Shown in pieces: positions 6,811-16,296 of a DNA stretch of 64,000 bases. Source of the stretch: Veillonella parvula DSM 2008 (GTDB lineage Bacteria; Bacillota; Negativicutes; Veillonellales; Veillonellaceae); NCBI RefSeq assembly GCF_000024945.1, contig NC_013520.1, positions 234,001 to 298,000 on the forward strand, read 5' to 3'. The notes below the pieces were generated by a model. The model was given only the letters and a program-made list of their open reading frames with translations. It searched no databases and had not been told where the DNA came from. How positions within the stretch are numbered: the first letter of the stretch is position 1; every line of letters begins with the position of its first letter. A program made the position numbers and the translations under genes.

Positions 6811-9645
6811 ATGGATTACGGTAAGACGTTACATTTGCCTGAAACAGAATTCCCAATGCGCGGCAATTTGCCTAAGCGCGAACCAGAAATCTTAAAATTC
6901 TGGGAAGATAACAAGATTTATCAAAAACGTTTGGAATTGCGTAAAGACGCAAAGCCATTCATTTTGCATGATGGCCCTCCATATGCAAACGGTAAATTGC
7001 ACATTGGTCATGCCCTCAACAAAACGTTGAAGGACATTATCATGAAATACAAAACTATGACTGGTCATTATACTCGCTACATTCCTGGTTGGGATACGCA
7101 CGGCTTGCCAATCGAGCATGCGGTTATTAAGAACACTGGTCTTAACCGTCATGAAATGGCTCCATTGGACTTGCGCAATAAATGTAAGGAATATGCATTG
7201 GAGTGCGTAGAAACACAAAAACAAGACTTCATTCGTTTTGGTGTATTAGGCGAATGGGACCGTCCGTACTTGACATTGCGTCCTGAGTTCGAAGTTAAAC
7301 AACTTGGCATCTTCGGCGAAATGGCAAAACGCGGACATATCTATAAAGGTCTTAAAACTGTATACTGGTGTACGCACTGCGAAACTGCATTGGCAGAAGC
7401 AGAAATCGAATATGCTGAGAAAAAATCCTTCTCCATTTACGTAAAATTCCCTTATGTATCCGAGAAAAAGGTAACATTGCCAGCTGGCGTAGATCCAAAA
7501 CAAGCATACGCTGTTATTTGGACAACTACTCCTTGGACAATGCCTGCCAACGTAGCTATTTCCGTTAACCCTGATCTAGAATATGGCTGGGTGAAAGCTG
7601 GCGACGAATACTACTTGATGGCTACTGAACTTGTTGACGCAGCTATGAAAGATATTGGTATCGAAGACTATGAAATCGTAAATCGTTTTTCCGGCGCAGA
7701 CTTAGAATTAGCTGAGTTCAAACATCCATTCGTTGAACGTACATCCACTGTATTGTGTGGTGACCATGTAACACTTGAAGCAGGTACTGGTTGTGTACAT
7801 ACAGCTCCTGCACACGGTGAAGACGACTTTAACATCGTTATGCGTTATAACAAGGAAGGTAAAACTGAGCTTCCTATCATTTCCCTTGTTAACGAAACTG
7901 GTAACTATACTAAACAAGTAGATGACAATCGTTATGGCGATACTGAATTCCCATTGGCTGGCGTGGAAATTCACGATGCAGAGGTGCCTGTTATTAAAAT
8001 CTTGGCGCACAATAATGCATTGCTTCACAAATCTAGCTTGCGTCACCAATACGCTCACTGCTGGCGTTGTAAAAATCCTGTCATCTATCGCGCTACAGAA
8101 CAATGGTTCTCCTCTGTAGATGGGTACCGTCAACAAGCGCTTGATGCAATCGACAACCAAGTGCAATGGATTCCTAAATGGGGCCATGACCGCATCTTCA
8201 ACATGGTGCGCGACCGTGGTGACTGGGTAATTTCTCGTCAACGTATTTGGGGCGTGCCAATTCCTATTTACTATTGTGAAAGCTGTGGCGAGCACATCAT
8301 CAACGATGATACTATCAAAGCATTACAAGAAAAAGTAGCCGTAGAAGGCTCCGATGCTTGGTGGGCGCACAGCGCTAAGGAATTATTACCAGAAGGTTTC
8401 AAATGTCCTCATTGCGGTCATGATGAGTTCAAAAAAGAAACAGACATCATGGACGTATGGTTCGACTCTGGTTCCTCTTGGGCTGGCGTACTCGAAGTTA
8501 ATGATCTTGACGTACCATGTGCTATGTACCTTGAAGGTTCTGACCAACATCGCGGTTGGTTTAACTCTTCCTTGTTGACTGCAGTAGCTACAACTGGTAA
8601 AGCACCATACAACTCCGTATTGACTCACGGCTTCGTTGTGGACGGTGAAGGTCGCAAAATGTCTAAATCTGTAGGTAATACAGTGGCTCCAAGCGACATC
8701 ATCGATGTATACGGTGCCGATGTAATGCGTTTGTGGGTATCTTCTGCGGATTACCAAGCAGACGTACGTTTGTCCAAAGACATCGTAAAACAATTATCCG
8801 AAGTATACCGTAAGATCCGTAATACATTCCGTTTCTTGCTCGGTAACTTGGATGACTTCAATCCGAATACCGATAAAGTGGCTTACGCAGATATGTCCGA
8901 ATTCGATAAATGGGCATTGTTGCGCTTAGAAGAAGTACGTCAAAAGGTTACTGATGCGTACGAAAATTATGAATTCCACATGTTATACCATGCAATTCAT
9001 AACTTCTGCACCGTAGACTTGAGCTCCATCTATCTTGATGTAATGAAAGATACTATGTATGCTGAAAGCAAAAACAACGTAGCTCGTCGTTCTGCTCAAA
9101 CAGCAATGTATGAAATCTTGAAAACATTGGTAGCTATGGTATCTCCAGTGCTTTCCTTTACAGCGGAAGAAGTTTGGAAATACATGCCTAAAGAAGAGGG
9201 TATGCGCGAATCCGTTATGCTTCAAGATTGGCCACAAGGTCATCCAGAACACTTCAACCAAAAATTGGCTGACAATTGGAACCAATTGTTAGACTTGCGT
9301 ACATCCGTACAAAAAGCTTTGGAACTTGCGCGTCAAGACAAAACAATTGGTCACCCATTGGATGCATCCGTTACGGTATACGCTGAAGGCGCTGCATTTG
9401 ATGCATTGAATGCTCTTGGTGAAGAAGGCTTGGCTAAACTCGTTATCGTATCCGAAGCTCACATCGTGAACGGCGCTGCACCGGCAGAGGCTGTAAAAGA
9501 CGAAGAAACTGGCGTCGCAACAGTTGTTGTTGCCTCTGGTCTCGAAAAATGTGAACGCTGCTGGATCCACCGTGATACAGTAGGTCAAGATAGCGCACAT
9601 CCTACACTCTGTGCACGCTGTGCCAGCGTTGTAAAAACACTATAA
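6811..9645 (+). CDS. ileS: Isoleucyl-tRNA synthetase
   Basis: This 944-residue class I synthetase attaches isoleucine to tRNA-Ile in the cytoplasm. The HIGH motif is in 'ANGKLHIGHALNK' (about residues 65-70), and KMSKS is at 616-620. The editing (CP1) domain lies between them, with the 'TTPWT' and 'GTGCVHTAPAHGEDD' signatures. The C-terminal zinc finger (CERCW ... CARC) closes the protein, as in bacterial-type IleRS. Length is normal. The ribosome site is AAGGAG at 6799-6804. It is controlled by the T-box leader directly upstream and ends at a bidirectional terminator shared with the convergent gene. Codon use is of the highly expressed core type, unlike the AT-rich block before it. Confidence 0.98.
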   Translation: MDYGKTLHLPETEFPMRGNLPKREPEILKFWEDNKIYQKRLELRKDAKPFILHDGPPYANGKLHIGHALNKTLKDIIMKYKTMTGHYTRYIPGWDTHGLPIEHAVIKNTGLNRHEMAPLDLRNKCKEYALECVETQKQDFIRFGVLGEWDRPYLTLRPEFEVKQLGIFGEMAKRGHIYKGLKTVYWCTHCETALAEAEIEYAEKKSFSIYVKFPYVSEKKVTLPAGVDPKQAYAVIWTTTPWTMPANVAISVNPDLEYGWVKAGDEYYLMATELVDAAMKDIGIEDYEIVNRFSGADLELAEFKHPFVERTSTVLCGDHVTLEAGTGCVHTAPAHGEDDFNIVMRYNKEGKTELPIISLVNETGNYTKQVDDNRYGDTEFPLAGVEIHDAEVPVIKILAHNNALLHKSSLRHQYAHCWRCKNPVIYRATEQWFSSVDGYRQQALDAIDNQVQWIPKWGHDRIFNMVRDRGDWVISRQRIWGVPIPIYYCESCGEHIINDDTIKALQEKVAVEGSDAWWAHSAKELLPEGFKCPHCGHDEFKKETDIMDVWFDSGSSWAGVLEVNDLDVPCAMYLEGSDQHRGWFNSSLLTAVATTGKAPYNSVLTHGFVVDGEGRKMSKSVGNTVAPSDIIDVYGADVMRLWVSSADYQADVRLSKDIVKQLSEVYRKIRNTFRFLLGNLDDFNPNTDKVAYADMSEFDKWALLRLEEVRQKVTDAYENYEFHMLYHAIHNFCTVDLSSIYLDVMKDTMYAESKNNVARRSAQTAMYEILKTLVAMVSPVLSFTAEEVWKYMPKEEGMRESVMLQDWPQGHPEHFNQKLADNWNQLLDLRTSVQKALELARQDKTIGHPLDASVTVYAEGAAFDALNALGEEGLAKLVIVSEAHIVNGAAPAEAVKDEETGVATVVVASGLEKCERCWIHRDTVGQDSAHPTLCARCASVVKTL

Positions 9646-9646
9646 T

Positions 9647-9732
9647 AAAAAAAGACCATCCTGTTGAACTTCACTTCCCAAAATTGTGTCCAATTTTGGG
9701 GGAGCAGCTCACTGGGGATGGTCTTTTTATGT
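9647..9732. terminator. Bidirectional terminator with nested palindrome
   Basis: An outer stem AAAAAGACCATCC ... GGATGGTCTTTTT serves both convergent genes. Nested in it (about 9667-9708) is a second palindrome, CCCAAAATTG-TGTC-CAATTTTGGG. That inner element reappears in opposite orientation in the terminator at 40888-40935. Confidence 0.85.
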
Positions 9733-12099
9733 TTGTAAATCCTTTGGCACTGTTAATTGTTTCCAATTATCTAGTTCAGGGATTTCTAAGGTATTTATTG
9801 TTTTTTGAATCCAATAGTTTAAGGATACTTCGTTCCCCACATATTGTTCGAATAAGTAGGTCTTACCAGGCGTGTCTTGTGGGTTTCCATCGTCATCGAT
9901 GGTATGACGGGCCGACTCTTTCAGATAGAGCTGAACCCTAAATGGGGCTGACTGATTGCCTTTAAAAATAAAATAGGATGGGCCCACAAAGTCATGGGTG
10001 CGAATATTAATTTGTTCGTACTTTTTCTCTTTCAACCCTTGCAAGGCAGTCTGAATCATAGCGTTTGCATCGTCGTATTCCTCTAGCAAGAACGGTTGTT
10101 GATCCACATCGAGTACGTAGTGCCAGATCGGCTTTTCTTCGTTCTTTTCGATGGACCAATTCTCTTCGAGACTAGGCAACTGACGATTATGGTAAAGCTC
10201 TTTTAATAGACTTAAGGTATTTTCTTTGTTGTATACGGCCTTATAAACGATTTCATGTCCTTCTGTTGGATCATAACCGTGCAGTCTTACTTGATAATGA
10301 TTTCGTAGCATCCGCGTTACATCGAGCTTGAAGATATTGCGCAATGCATCTGGAACGGATAGGAAACGATTGTAAAAGCTGAGCTTCATTTCTTCTTGTG
10401 ACTCTAAGGCTGTTTCGATGGTTTGCCAGTCGTACAAAGTCGTATCCCACAGGAAGTCGTCCATAGTTACAGATAAACGGGCCGCATCTTGAGGCCAGGC
10501 GGCAGGCGCAGGGCGCACCGTAGTAGTGGATTCGGCAATGCCTTCTTTGTATTGCCAGTGACCATCAACCTCTTCAAAGGCCGCTAATCGTTCTTCTGCT
10601 TCGTCATCGATAGGAATATCTTTTAGCTCTGGATCTAAATTGGCTTTGTGAGACAAGATATATTGATGGGATTGCTCGTAATAGGATACGGCTTGATCTA
10701 AATCGGGTTTGCCTGTTACATAGCCTTTTTCGTAGGCATAGCCCAAGGCAACACGTGTTAAAGCGCGCGTAATATCGTAGAAAAGAATGCGATTTTCCTC
10801 TTCGAAGGCACGTTGTTCCTCATCTAAGACACGCAGTAACGATTGTACACCGAAGCGGATGTTTTTCGTTACCCCTAAACCGTGGATTCGCATATAACCA
10901 ATATAGGGCAAGGCGAACATAAAACGATCTTTTGTAGCCGCCATATGCGTTAAGTCTGCAATGAGCCCCCAGTCGAGAGGGAGGTGGCCTATGTGAAAGA
11001 TATATCCAAAGGCCGCCTGCAAGGCGGTGTACCCCGCATCACTAAACTCTTTTGTTGCCGCACGGCGGTAGAGACCTATGGCTTTTACCGGATCATAGGG
11101 GATAGTACAACGTAAATGTTTGGCATCATAGAAATGATAGTAATAATCCGCTAATTCTGCGATGCTTTCAGATTGACCTAAGGCGGCACCTTTAGTGAAC
11201 CACGTGAAAGCATCCTCGAATTTACCGTTTTCATGGCAGTCGAGTCCTGTATATAGCATCATGGCAGGGTTGCCAAGCTTGGCCGCAGTCTTGGCGACGC
11301 GGCGCGCATTGGCAAAGTCGGCTTCGTCGATATAGATATTGCGCAAGTTCCCTTGGAACATGGCAAGACCGTTGTCGAGAGCCTTATTAAACCATTTTTT
11401 GGCAAGGCTGGACGCTTTTTCTTGTAATTTATCGTCTGGCACAGTGCCTTGCAAGGCGGCGATACGATCCTGTACAGAGCCACTTGTAAGACTTTTTAGA
11501 ATGCGTTTAGACCAGCTCATGGGCGGTGGTGTTAGCATAGCTTCAGCGGAGTCGATGCGATTATCATCGCGCCAGAAAAAGACATTGCCTATAACATATT
11601 GGCAATAGGCATCGCCTCGATTCGCATGGTCATAGACAATGCGGAAAGCATCGTCAAAGGAGATTTGCATATCCTTCTCGACGGTAGGCGTGATGGAGCC
11701 TTTGATACGCAAGGCTTGTAATGTACCGATAGGGCTACAACGGCGAATGCTATCGTGTAAGCACTGATACGTGCGCATGTTGTCCTCTGGGAAGTTAGAT
11801 TCCTCCCAGGTAAAGCGCGGACCTGCATAGACCCGCGCCAAGAGAGCGTAAGCATCGCCTAGCTCTCTAGCCTCTGGATTATTGGCTATCTTGAGAGCAT
11901 CTTCTTTATTATCTATGTCACTTTCAAGAAGGGTCGTCATATCGTTTCGCAAGGGACGATGATCAGTTTGCACTGATCCTTGCTGATTATTGACGATGAG
12001 CTCTAACTGACGTAAGCCTTCTTGAGCCATTTTTTGATTATAGGATGTAAAAATCATGTGGAAGACCTTTTGCAGGCGTTCCGTAAAGTACTGTGCCAT
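9727..12099 (-). CDS. Large Sel1/TPR-like repeat protein
   Basis: This is a 790-residue soluble protein with no signal peptide. The N-terminal two thirds contain degenerate Sel1/TPR-type helical repeats, for example 'AKLGNPAMMLYTGLDCHENGKFEDAFTW' around residues 275-305, then 'GAALGQSESIAELADYYY' and 'AVSYYEQSHQYI'. Such repeats are protein-interaction scaffolds. The C-terminal third (about 545-790) has no repeats and no family I recognise. A strong ribosome site (AAAGGAGG) precedes the start. The gene stands alone, convergent with ileS. Its function is unknown; a regulatory or scaffolding role is only inferred from the repeats. Confidence 0.75.
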   Translation of the reverse strand: MAQYFTERLQKVFHMIFTSYNQKMAQEGLRQLELIVNNQQGSVQTDHRPLRNDMTTLLESDIDNKEDALKIANNPEARELGDAYALLARVYAGPRFTWEESNFPEDNMRTYQCLHDSIRRCSPIGTLQALRIKGSITPTVEKDMQISFDDAFRIVYDHANRGDAYCQYVIGNVFFWRDDNRIDSAEAMLTPPPMSWSKRILKSLTSGSVQDRIAALQGTVPDDKLQEKASSLAKKWFNKALDNGLAMFQGNLRNIYIDEADFANARRVAKTAAKLGNPAMMLYTGLDCHENGKFEDAFTWFTKGAALGQSESIAELADYYYHFYDAKHLRCTIPYDPVKAIGLYRRAATKEFSDAGYTALQAAFGYIFHIGHLPLDWGLIADLTHMAATKDRFMFALPYIGYMRIHGLGVTKNIRFGVQSLLRVLDEEQRAFEEENRILFYDITRALTRVALGYAYEKGYVTGKPDLDQAVSYYEQSHQYILSHKANLDPELKDIPIDDEAEERLAAFEEVDGHWQYKEGIAESTTTVRPAPAAWPQDAARLSVTMDDFLWDTTLYDWQTIETALESQEEMKLSFYNRFLSVPDALRNIFKLDVTRMLRNHYQVRLHGYDPTEGHEIVYKAVYNKENTLSLLKELYHNRQLPSLEENWSIEKNEEKPIWHYVLDVDQQPFLLEEYDDANAMIQTALQGLKEKKYEQINIRTHDFVGPSYFIFKGNQSAPFRVQLYLKESARHTIDDDGNPQDTPGKTYLFEQYVGNEVSLNYWIQKTINTLEIPELDNWKQLTVPKDLQT

Positions 12100-12196
12100 T
12101 AGGCCTCCTTTTATACGATAGAATACATATTTATTATATAACGAACGCTAGGTACCGTAAAAGAGGGAATGCTAGTATAACTGTATGTTTTCTGAT

Positions 12197-12213
12197 GATA
12201 TCATATTGATATC
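12197..12213. promoter_or_regulatory. Inverted repeat GATATC-N5-GATATC
   Basis: This is a perfect 6-bp inverted repeat in the 310-bp gap between the two minus-strand genes, about 100 bases upstream of the Sel1-like gene. It may be an operator. Apart from it and the terminator at 12310-12378, the gap holds nothing I can support. Confidence 0.25.
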
Positions 12214-12309
12214 GTTTAACTGTTCTCACAATATACTAGCTTATTTCTAATATGCCTGTATTTAATCCCATTTAATATGGAAGCTTCAGTATGTGTTGTA
12301 TTAAAGCGC

Positions 12310-12378
12310 AAAAAATCCCCTCTGAAGAAAATCTGTTGTCACAAATTTTATGTGATGGTTGAAATCTTTCAGAGGGGT
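12310..12378 (-). terminator. Terminator of the amino-acid binding protein gene
   Basis: CCCCTCTGAA (12317-12326) pairs with TTCAGAGGGG (12368-12377). On the minus strand a run of six T follows. It lies 32 bases beyond the stop codon of the upstream minus-strand gene. Confidence 0.8.
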
Positions 12379-12409
12379 TATTATGTATCCTAGTTCTTAG
12401 GAATACATA

Positions 12410-13192
12410 TTATTTTTTGTTGTAATCGCCGAACCATTTGTTGTAAATTTTTTGGTAAGTGCCGTCTTCTTTAAGTTCTTTAAGAGCTTTGTTAACAGCT
12501 TCTTGTAAAGCTTTGTTGCCTTTTTTCACGCCAAGCACTGTGCCAGGGGATTTAGTAGGTTCGCCTACGAGTTTAAGGTCTTGGTCAGCACCTTGTTTGA
12601 GGTAGTACATAGCTACAGCGTTATCGATGATAGCGCCATCAATTGTACCGGCTTTCAATTCCATGAAGATATTAGCATTGGAATCGATTTGTTTTACTGT
12701 TGTACCAGGGATTTTTTGAGCCATTTCAACAGGGATTGTGCCGATTTGAACACCTACAGTTTTACCTGCTAACTCGTCCATGTTGTGGATGGTAGTGTTG
12801 TCTTTACGCACAACTGTGATGAAACCGCCTTGATCAAAGTACACATCGGAGAAGTCCAATACTTTTTCACGTTCTGGAGTAGCGTTGATGCCTGCAGCGA
12901 TCATATCGATATCGCCAGATTGAACAGCTGGAATCAAAGCATCGAAGCCCATGGATTTGAATTCCATTTTTAGGCCGATTTTTTTAGAAATTGCTTCGGA
13001 CAAATCAACGTCGAAGCCAACATATTTGTCGCCTTCAGTGAATTCGAATGGTGGGAATGTAGTTTCAGAACCTACACGCAATACGCCTTCTTGTTGTGTC
13101 ATTTTAGGTTTGTCGTTGCCACAACCAGCCAATAAACCCATTGCTGCTACCGCTACGAGGGCGATGGCTGTCAATTTTTTGAACTTAAACAT
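12410..13192 (-). CDS. Amino-acid ABC transporter substrate-binding lipoprotein
   Basis: This 260-residue lipoprotein has a signal peptide ending in the lipobox LLAGC. The rest is a type II periplasmic binding fold of the SBP_bac_3 family, with the usual landmarks 'VGSETTFPPFEF', 'GFDVDLSEAI', 'GDIDMIAAGINATPER' and 'GVQIGT'. It binds an amino acid, probably polar or basic, at the cell surface or in the periplasm for an ABC importer. No permease or ATPase gene is adjacent, so it is an orphan here. The start at 13192 was chosen because GAGGAGG lies just before it; an upstream in-frame ATG at 13231 has no ribosome site. Family is firm; ligand is not. Confidence 0.92.
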   Translation of the reverse strand: MFKFKKLTAIALVAVAAMGLLAGCGNDKPKMTQQEGVLRVGSETTFPPFEFTEGDKYVGFDVDLSEAISKKIGLKMEFKSMGFDALIPAVQSGDIDMIAAGINATPEREKVLDFSDVYFDQGGFITVVRKDNTTIHNMDELAGKTVGVQIGTIPVEMAQKIPGTTVKQIDSNANIFMELKAGTIDGAIIDNAVAMYYLKQGADQDLKLVGEPTKSPGTVLGVKKGNKALQEAVNKALKELKEDGTYQKIYNKWFGDYNKK

Positions 13193-13383
13193 AGTATCCT
13201 CCTCAAACATCCATATACATGGTTTATACATTTCTGTTTATATTGTACGGAATTTTACACCAATAGGCAATAACATTGTATAATTAAGAGTACATGAGTT
13301 TCATATTTAAAAATGGATTTCATTTAACATTGTTTAAATCCATCGATTTGCACACATTTTTGATTATATCTATTGGAGGCGCT

Positions 13384-14565
13384 ATGAACCTTATGCATAC
13401 ATTTTCCGATCTTTGTAAAAGCTTCGCACCAGATGCTTTTGCGGTGAATTATACATTAGCTAAAAACCCTGAGATTTCCAGTCAAGAATTCGAGTCTGTC
13501 AAAACCATTGGTGCTGTTCTCGAAAAACACGGCATGGATGTAACCTATGAATTCTGTAATTTGCCAACTGCCTTCAAGGCATCTGTCGTGAAAGTAGACA
13601 ATCCAAAGGGCCGATTAGCCATACTTTGTGAATATGATGCACTGCCAGAGGTAGGCCATGCATGCGGTCACTCCGCCAGTGGTTCTATAAGCGTGTTGGC
13701 TGCATTGACACTGCATAAAATGCAAGAAGAGGGCGTAGCTTTCAACATGGATATAGATATTATCGGCACACCAGACGAAGAAGCGATGGGGTGTAAGGTA
13801 GATATGTGTAATGCAGGGGTGTTTAAAGAATACGATTTTGCCATCATGGTTCATCTCGACGGCGAGGAGACACGGCCTAATTCACAATTTTTGGCACTCG
13901 ATTGCTTCCGCGCTAAGTATCACGGTAAGCCAGCTCATGCAGCCGGCGAGCCTTGGAATGGTGTCAATGCGGTAAACGGCGTACAACTCGCTATCCATGC
14001 TATGGATATGATGCGTCAACAAGTACGCCCTGAAACGCGCATCGGCACATGGATCATTGCTGGAGGTACCGCATCCAATGTAATTCCTGCCTTCGGTGAA
14101 TTAGAAGTTACCGTGCGTCACACAGAGCGGGATTACTTAAATGGCTTATCTGAGCAGATTAAAAACATCTTTGAAGGGGCGGCCCTTTGTACAGGTACAA
14201 CTGTGGATGTAGCGTTTTATGGCAATCCGTATGATGATATGAACCAAAACCACCGTGGCACAAAGCTTATCGAAGAGGTAATGACCGACATGGGCCTCAA
14301 TTTTGAACCTGGTCCGGCAGCTCTCGGAGGTAGTTCAGATATTGGCAATGTAAGCTATCAATGTGCAGCACTCCATCCTAAATTGCGCCTCGCTGGCAAG
14401 CCGAAGGTGTGCCATTCTAAAGAATTTGCCGGTGCCATGTTAGAGCCTACCATTGAACAAACTATCATCGACGGTGCTAATATTATTGGTGGCGCTTTAC
14501 TACGACTCGTAGAAAACCCAACAACCTTAGAAGAAATCGTTGCTGAATTTAATAGTACTAAATAG
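13384..14565 (+). CDS. M20-family amidohydrolase
   Basis: This is a 393-residue zinc-dependent amidohydrolase of the M20 peptidase/AbgB type. Metal-site motifs visible are EYDALPEVGHACGH (about 80-93) and PDEEAMG (about 127-133), with later histidines in HLDGEE. The dimerisation domain follows, with 'KYHGKPAHAAGEPWNG' and 'GGTASNVIPAFGELEVTVRH'. Family members hydrolyse N-acyl amino acids, p-aminobenzoyl-glutamate or short peptides. GGAGG at 13375-13379 fixes the start at 13384. It is a single gene with its own upstream region. The substrate cannot be told from sequence. Confidence 0.88.
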   Translation: MNLMHTFSDLCKSFAPDAFAVNYTLAKNPEISSQEFESVKTIGAVLEKHGMDVTYEFCNLPTAFKASVVKVDNPKGRLAILCEYDALPEVGHACGHSASGSISVLAALTLHKMQEEGVAFNMDIDIIGTPDEEAMGCKVDMCNAGVFKEYDFAIMVHLDGEETRPNSQFLALDCFRAKYHGKPAHAAGEPWNGVNAVNGVQLAIHAMDMMRQQVRPETRIGTWIIAGGTASNVIPAFGELEVTVRHTERDYLNGLSEQIKNIFEGAALCTGTTVDVAFYGNPYDDMNQNHRGTKLIEEVMTDMGLNFEPGPAALGGSSDIGNVSYQCAALHPKLRLAGKPKVCHSKEFAGAMLEPTIEQTIIDGANIIGGALLRLVENPTTLEEIVAEFNSTK

Positions 14566-14632
14566 CTCATTTTTGTATCTACCTGAGTAACTGTAATATC
14601 AACATACGATTCATTAGTTAAAAGGAGTGTAT

Positions 14633-15784
14633 ATGTCCTTAACTGAAAGATTAGAAATAAAAAATTATATAGGCCTCACGGGGGATAAGCCGATTCGATT
14701 CATCGCATCTGATGTAGATGGCACCTTGGTAAACGATGCAAAGGCGATTCCTGAGGATGCCATTGAGGCGATTCGTGCAGCTCGTGAAAGCGGCATTCGC
14801 GTAGCCATTGCTTCTGGCCGCGCTTGGAATGAGATGAATGATGTCATCGAAAAACTTCCATGCTTACGTTATTTCATGTGCACCAATGGTGCCTATGTGA
14901 TGGACAAGGATGAAAACCGCAGTCTATTCCACGTAAATTTTGATAAGGAACAAGCTCTACACTTGTTACGCAAACTATTAACCTATGGCGTATATGTAGA
15001 GGCCTATGTGAAAGACCAAATCTTTGGCATGTATCCGCCATCTAGATGTATTACACCTGAACGCTTAGGAGTATGCGCTAGCGAGCGCAATGAAGGAGAT
15101 AAAAAGGGTTCGCATGGCATAATGGATAATCATCTGCCCAATACTAAAAATCAGATTTCTGGTATAGGAGACACTCGTCTACCAGGGGCAACTTATGCTC
15201 ACTATGCATTAGCGGAAGGCAACGAAGCAGTAAAAATAAACATGTCTGAATGTGAAATAGAGCAGTCTAATTTCTTCTTTAGACCTAATATTCGTCCATT
15301 TATCTTGGCTACGCGGACAATGGTATGTGATTTGTTAGCTCATATGGAAGCCTTAAATGAAGGTCCAGAGAAAATTCAAATCTTCTACGGTGATGAGCCG
15401 ATGCGTCAGCGTATCTTGCAAGACTTACGAGATGAATACCAAGGTCTGTCCCACGATGGCACAGGTCGTGAACGCTTTTATGATGTATTGCTCTCTAGTG
15501 AAGGTAATCTAGAATTTGTATTGCCTCATACTACAAAGGGTACTGCTGTAGAAGCCTTGGCAAAACATTGGGGCTTAAGTCCTGACGAGGTAATGACACT
15601 GGGGGATAGCGAAAACGATCTATCTATGTTACGCTTTGCGGGCGCTAGCGTGGCAATGGGCAATAGCAAGCCGAACATTAAAGAAGCGGCACGATACGAA
15701 ACGACAGACAATAACCACCAAGGCGTGGCAAAGGCTATTTACTCGGCTATTGCATATAATATTGAGCTCAATAGAAAATCTTGA
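14633..15784 (+). CDS. Cof-type HAD phosphatase with cap insertion
   Basis: This 383-residue HAD hydrolase has motif I DVDGTLV (nucleophile and acid Asp) near residue 26 and motif IV GDSENDLSML near residue 325. The order is that of Cof/class IIB sugar-phosphate or nucleotide phosphatases. Such proteins are usually 265-290 residues. The extra length includes a polar, low-complexity stretch at about residues 143-200 within the cap domain. AAGGAG (14622-14627) selects the ATG at 14633 over an upstream GTG. The specific phosphate ester substrate is unknown. It follows the M20 gene by 67 bases and may be cotranscribed. Confidence 0.88.
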   Translation: MSLTERLEIKNYIGLTGDKPIRFIASDVDGTLVNDAKAIPEDAIEAIRAARESGIRVAIASGRAWNEMNDVIEKLPCLRYFMCTNGAYVMDKDENRSLFHVNFDKEQALHLLRKLLTYGVYVEAYVKDQIFGMYPPSRCITPERLGVCASERNEGDKKGSHGIMDNHLPNTKNQISGIGDTRLPGATYAHYALAEGNEAVKINMSECEIEQSNFFFRPNIRPFILATRTMVCDLLAHMEALNEGPEKIQIFYGDEPMRQRILQDLRDEYQGLSHDGTGRERFYDVLLSSEGNLEFVLPHTTKGTAVEALAKHWGLSPDEVMTLGDSENDLSMLRFAGASVAMGNSKPNIKEAARYETTDNNHQGVAKAIYSAIAYNIELNRKS

Positions 15785-15886
15785 CTTTAGTGTTTATAAT
15801 AACCTAACGTTACATAGCAGATATAGTATTTAATCATTACGTGGATATACTTAATTTTGCTTTTGCTGATAGGGAGGTGATGTATA

Positions 15887-16099
15887 ATGGGAAATCTAAA
15901 ATTTAATATTGACGATACTTGCGTTAAGTGCGGAGCTTGTGCTGAGGATTGTCCTGTTCAATGCATCACCGAAGGGAAGACTCGATTTATCATTGGGAAA
16001 GGCTGTATTGGCTGTGGCGATTGTTATTCCATCTGTCCTGTAGGGGCCGTTAAAATGGTAAAACATAATAATGATAAGAAAAAAGACAGTGAAGATTAG
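15887..16099 (+). CDS. 2[4Fe-4S] ferredoxin
   Basis: This is a 70-residue clostridial-type ferredoxin. Two cluster motifs are complete: CVKCGACAEDCP (about 15-26) and CIGCGDCYSICP (about 45-56), each CxxCxxCxxxCP. It carries low-potential electrons in anaerobic metabolism. The C-terminus is a short Lys/Asp-rich tail. The ribosome site GGGAGGTGAT is very strong. It stands alone between the HAD phosphatase and the aldo/keto reductase, so the partner enzyme cannot be read from context. Confidence 0.95.
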   Translation: MGNLKFNIDDTCVKCGACAEDCPVQCITEGKTRFIIGKGCIGCGDCYSICPVGAVKMVKHNNDKKKDSED

Positions 16100-16296
16100 A
16101 TGCTGACTATTAGATGTTAGAGCTTATATATTAGTAATTAGAAGTAAAAATTAATTGTTACACTACATAAAAGTATTAAGATAAATCTGAATGTTTAAAA
16201 GTTTTGTGAAACTTTTATTCGGAATATATAGAGGCGTATAAGTTCCTATGCTATAATGAAATATAAACGTAAAACGTTTTAAATGAGGAGATAATA

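Noticed and set aside
7708..8295. 195-codon minus-strand frame inside ileS
   Set aside because: Antisense shadow of a strongly biased coding sequence, with no start signals.
16270..16279. Palindrome AAAACGTTTT before the aldo/keto reductase
   Set aside because: It is short and A/T-rich, so it can occur by chance, and sits very close to the ribosome site.
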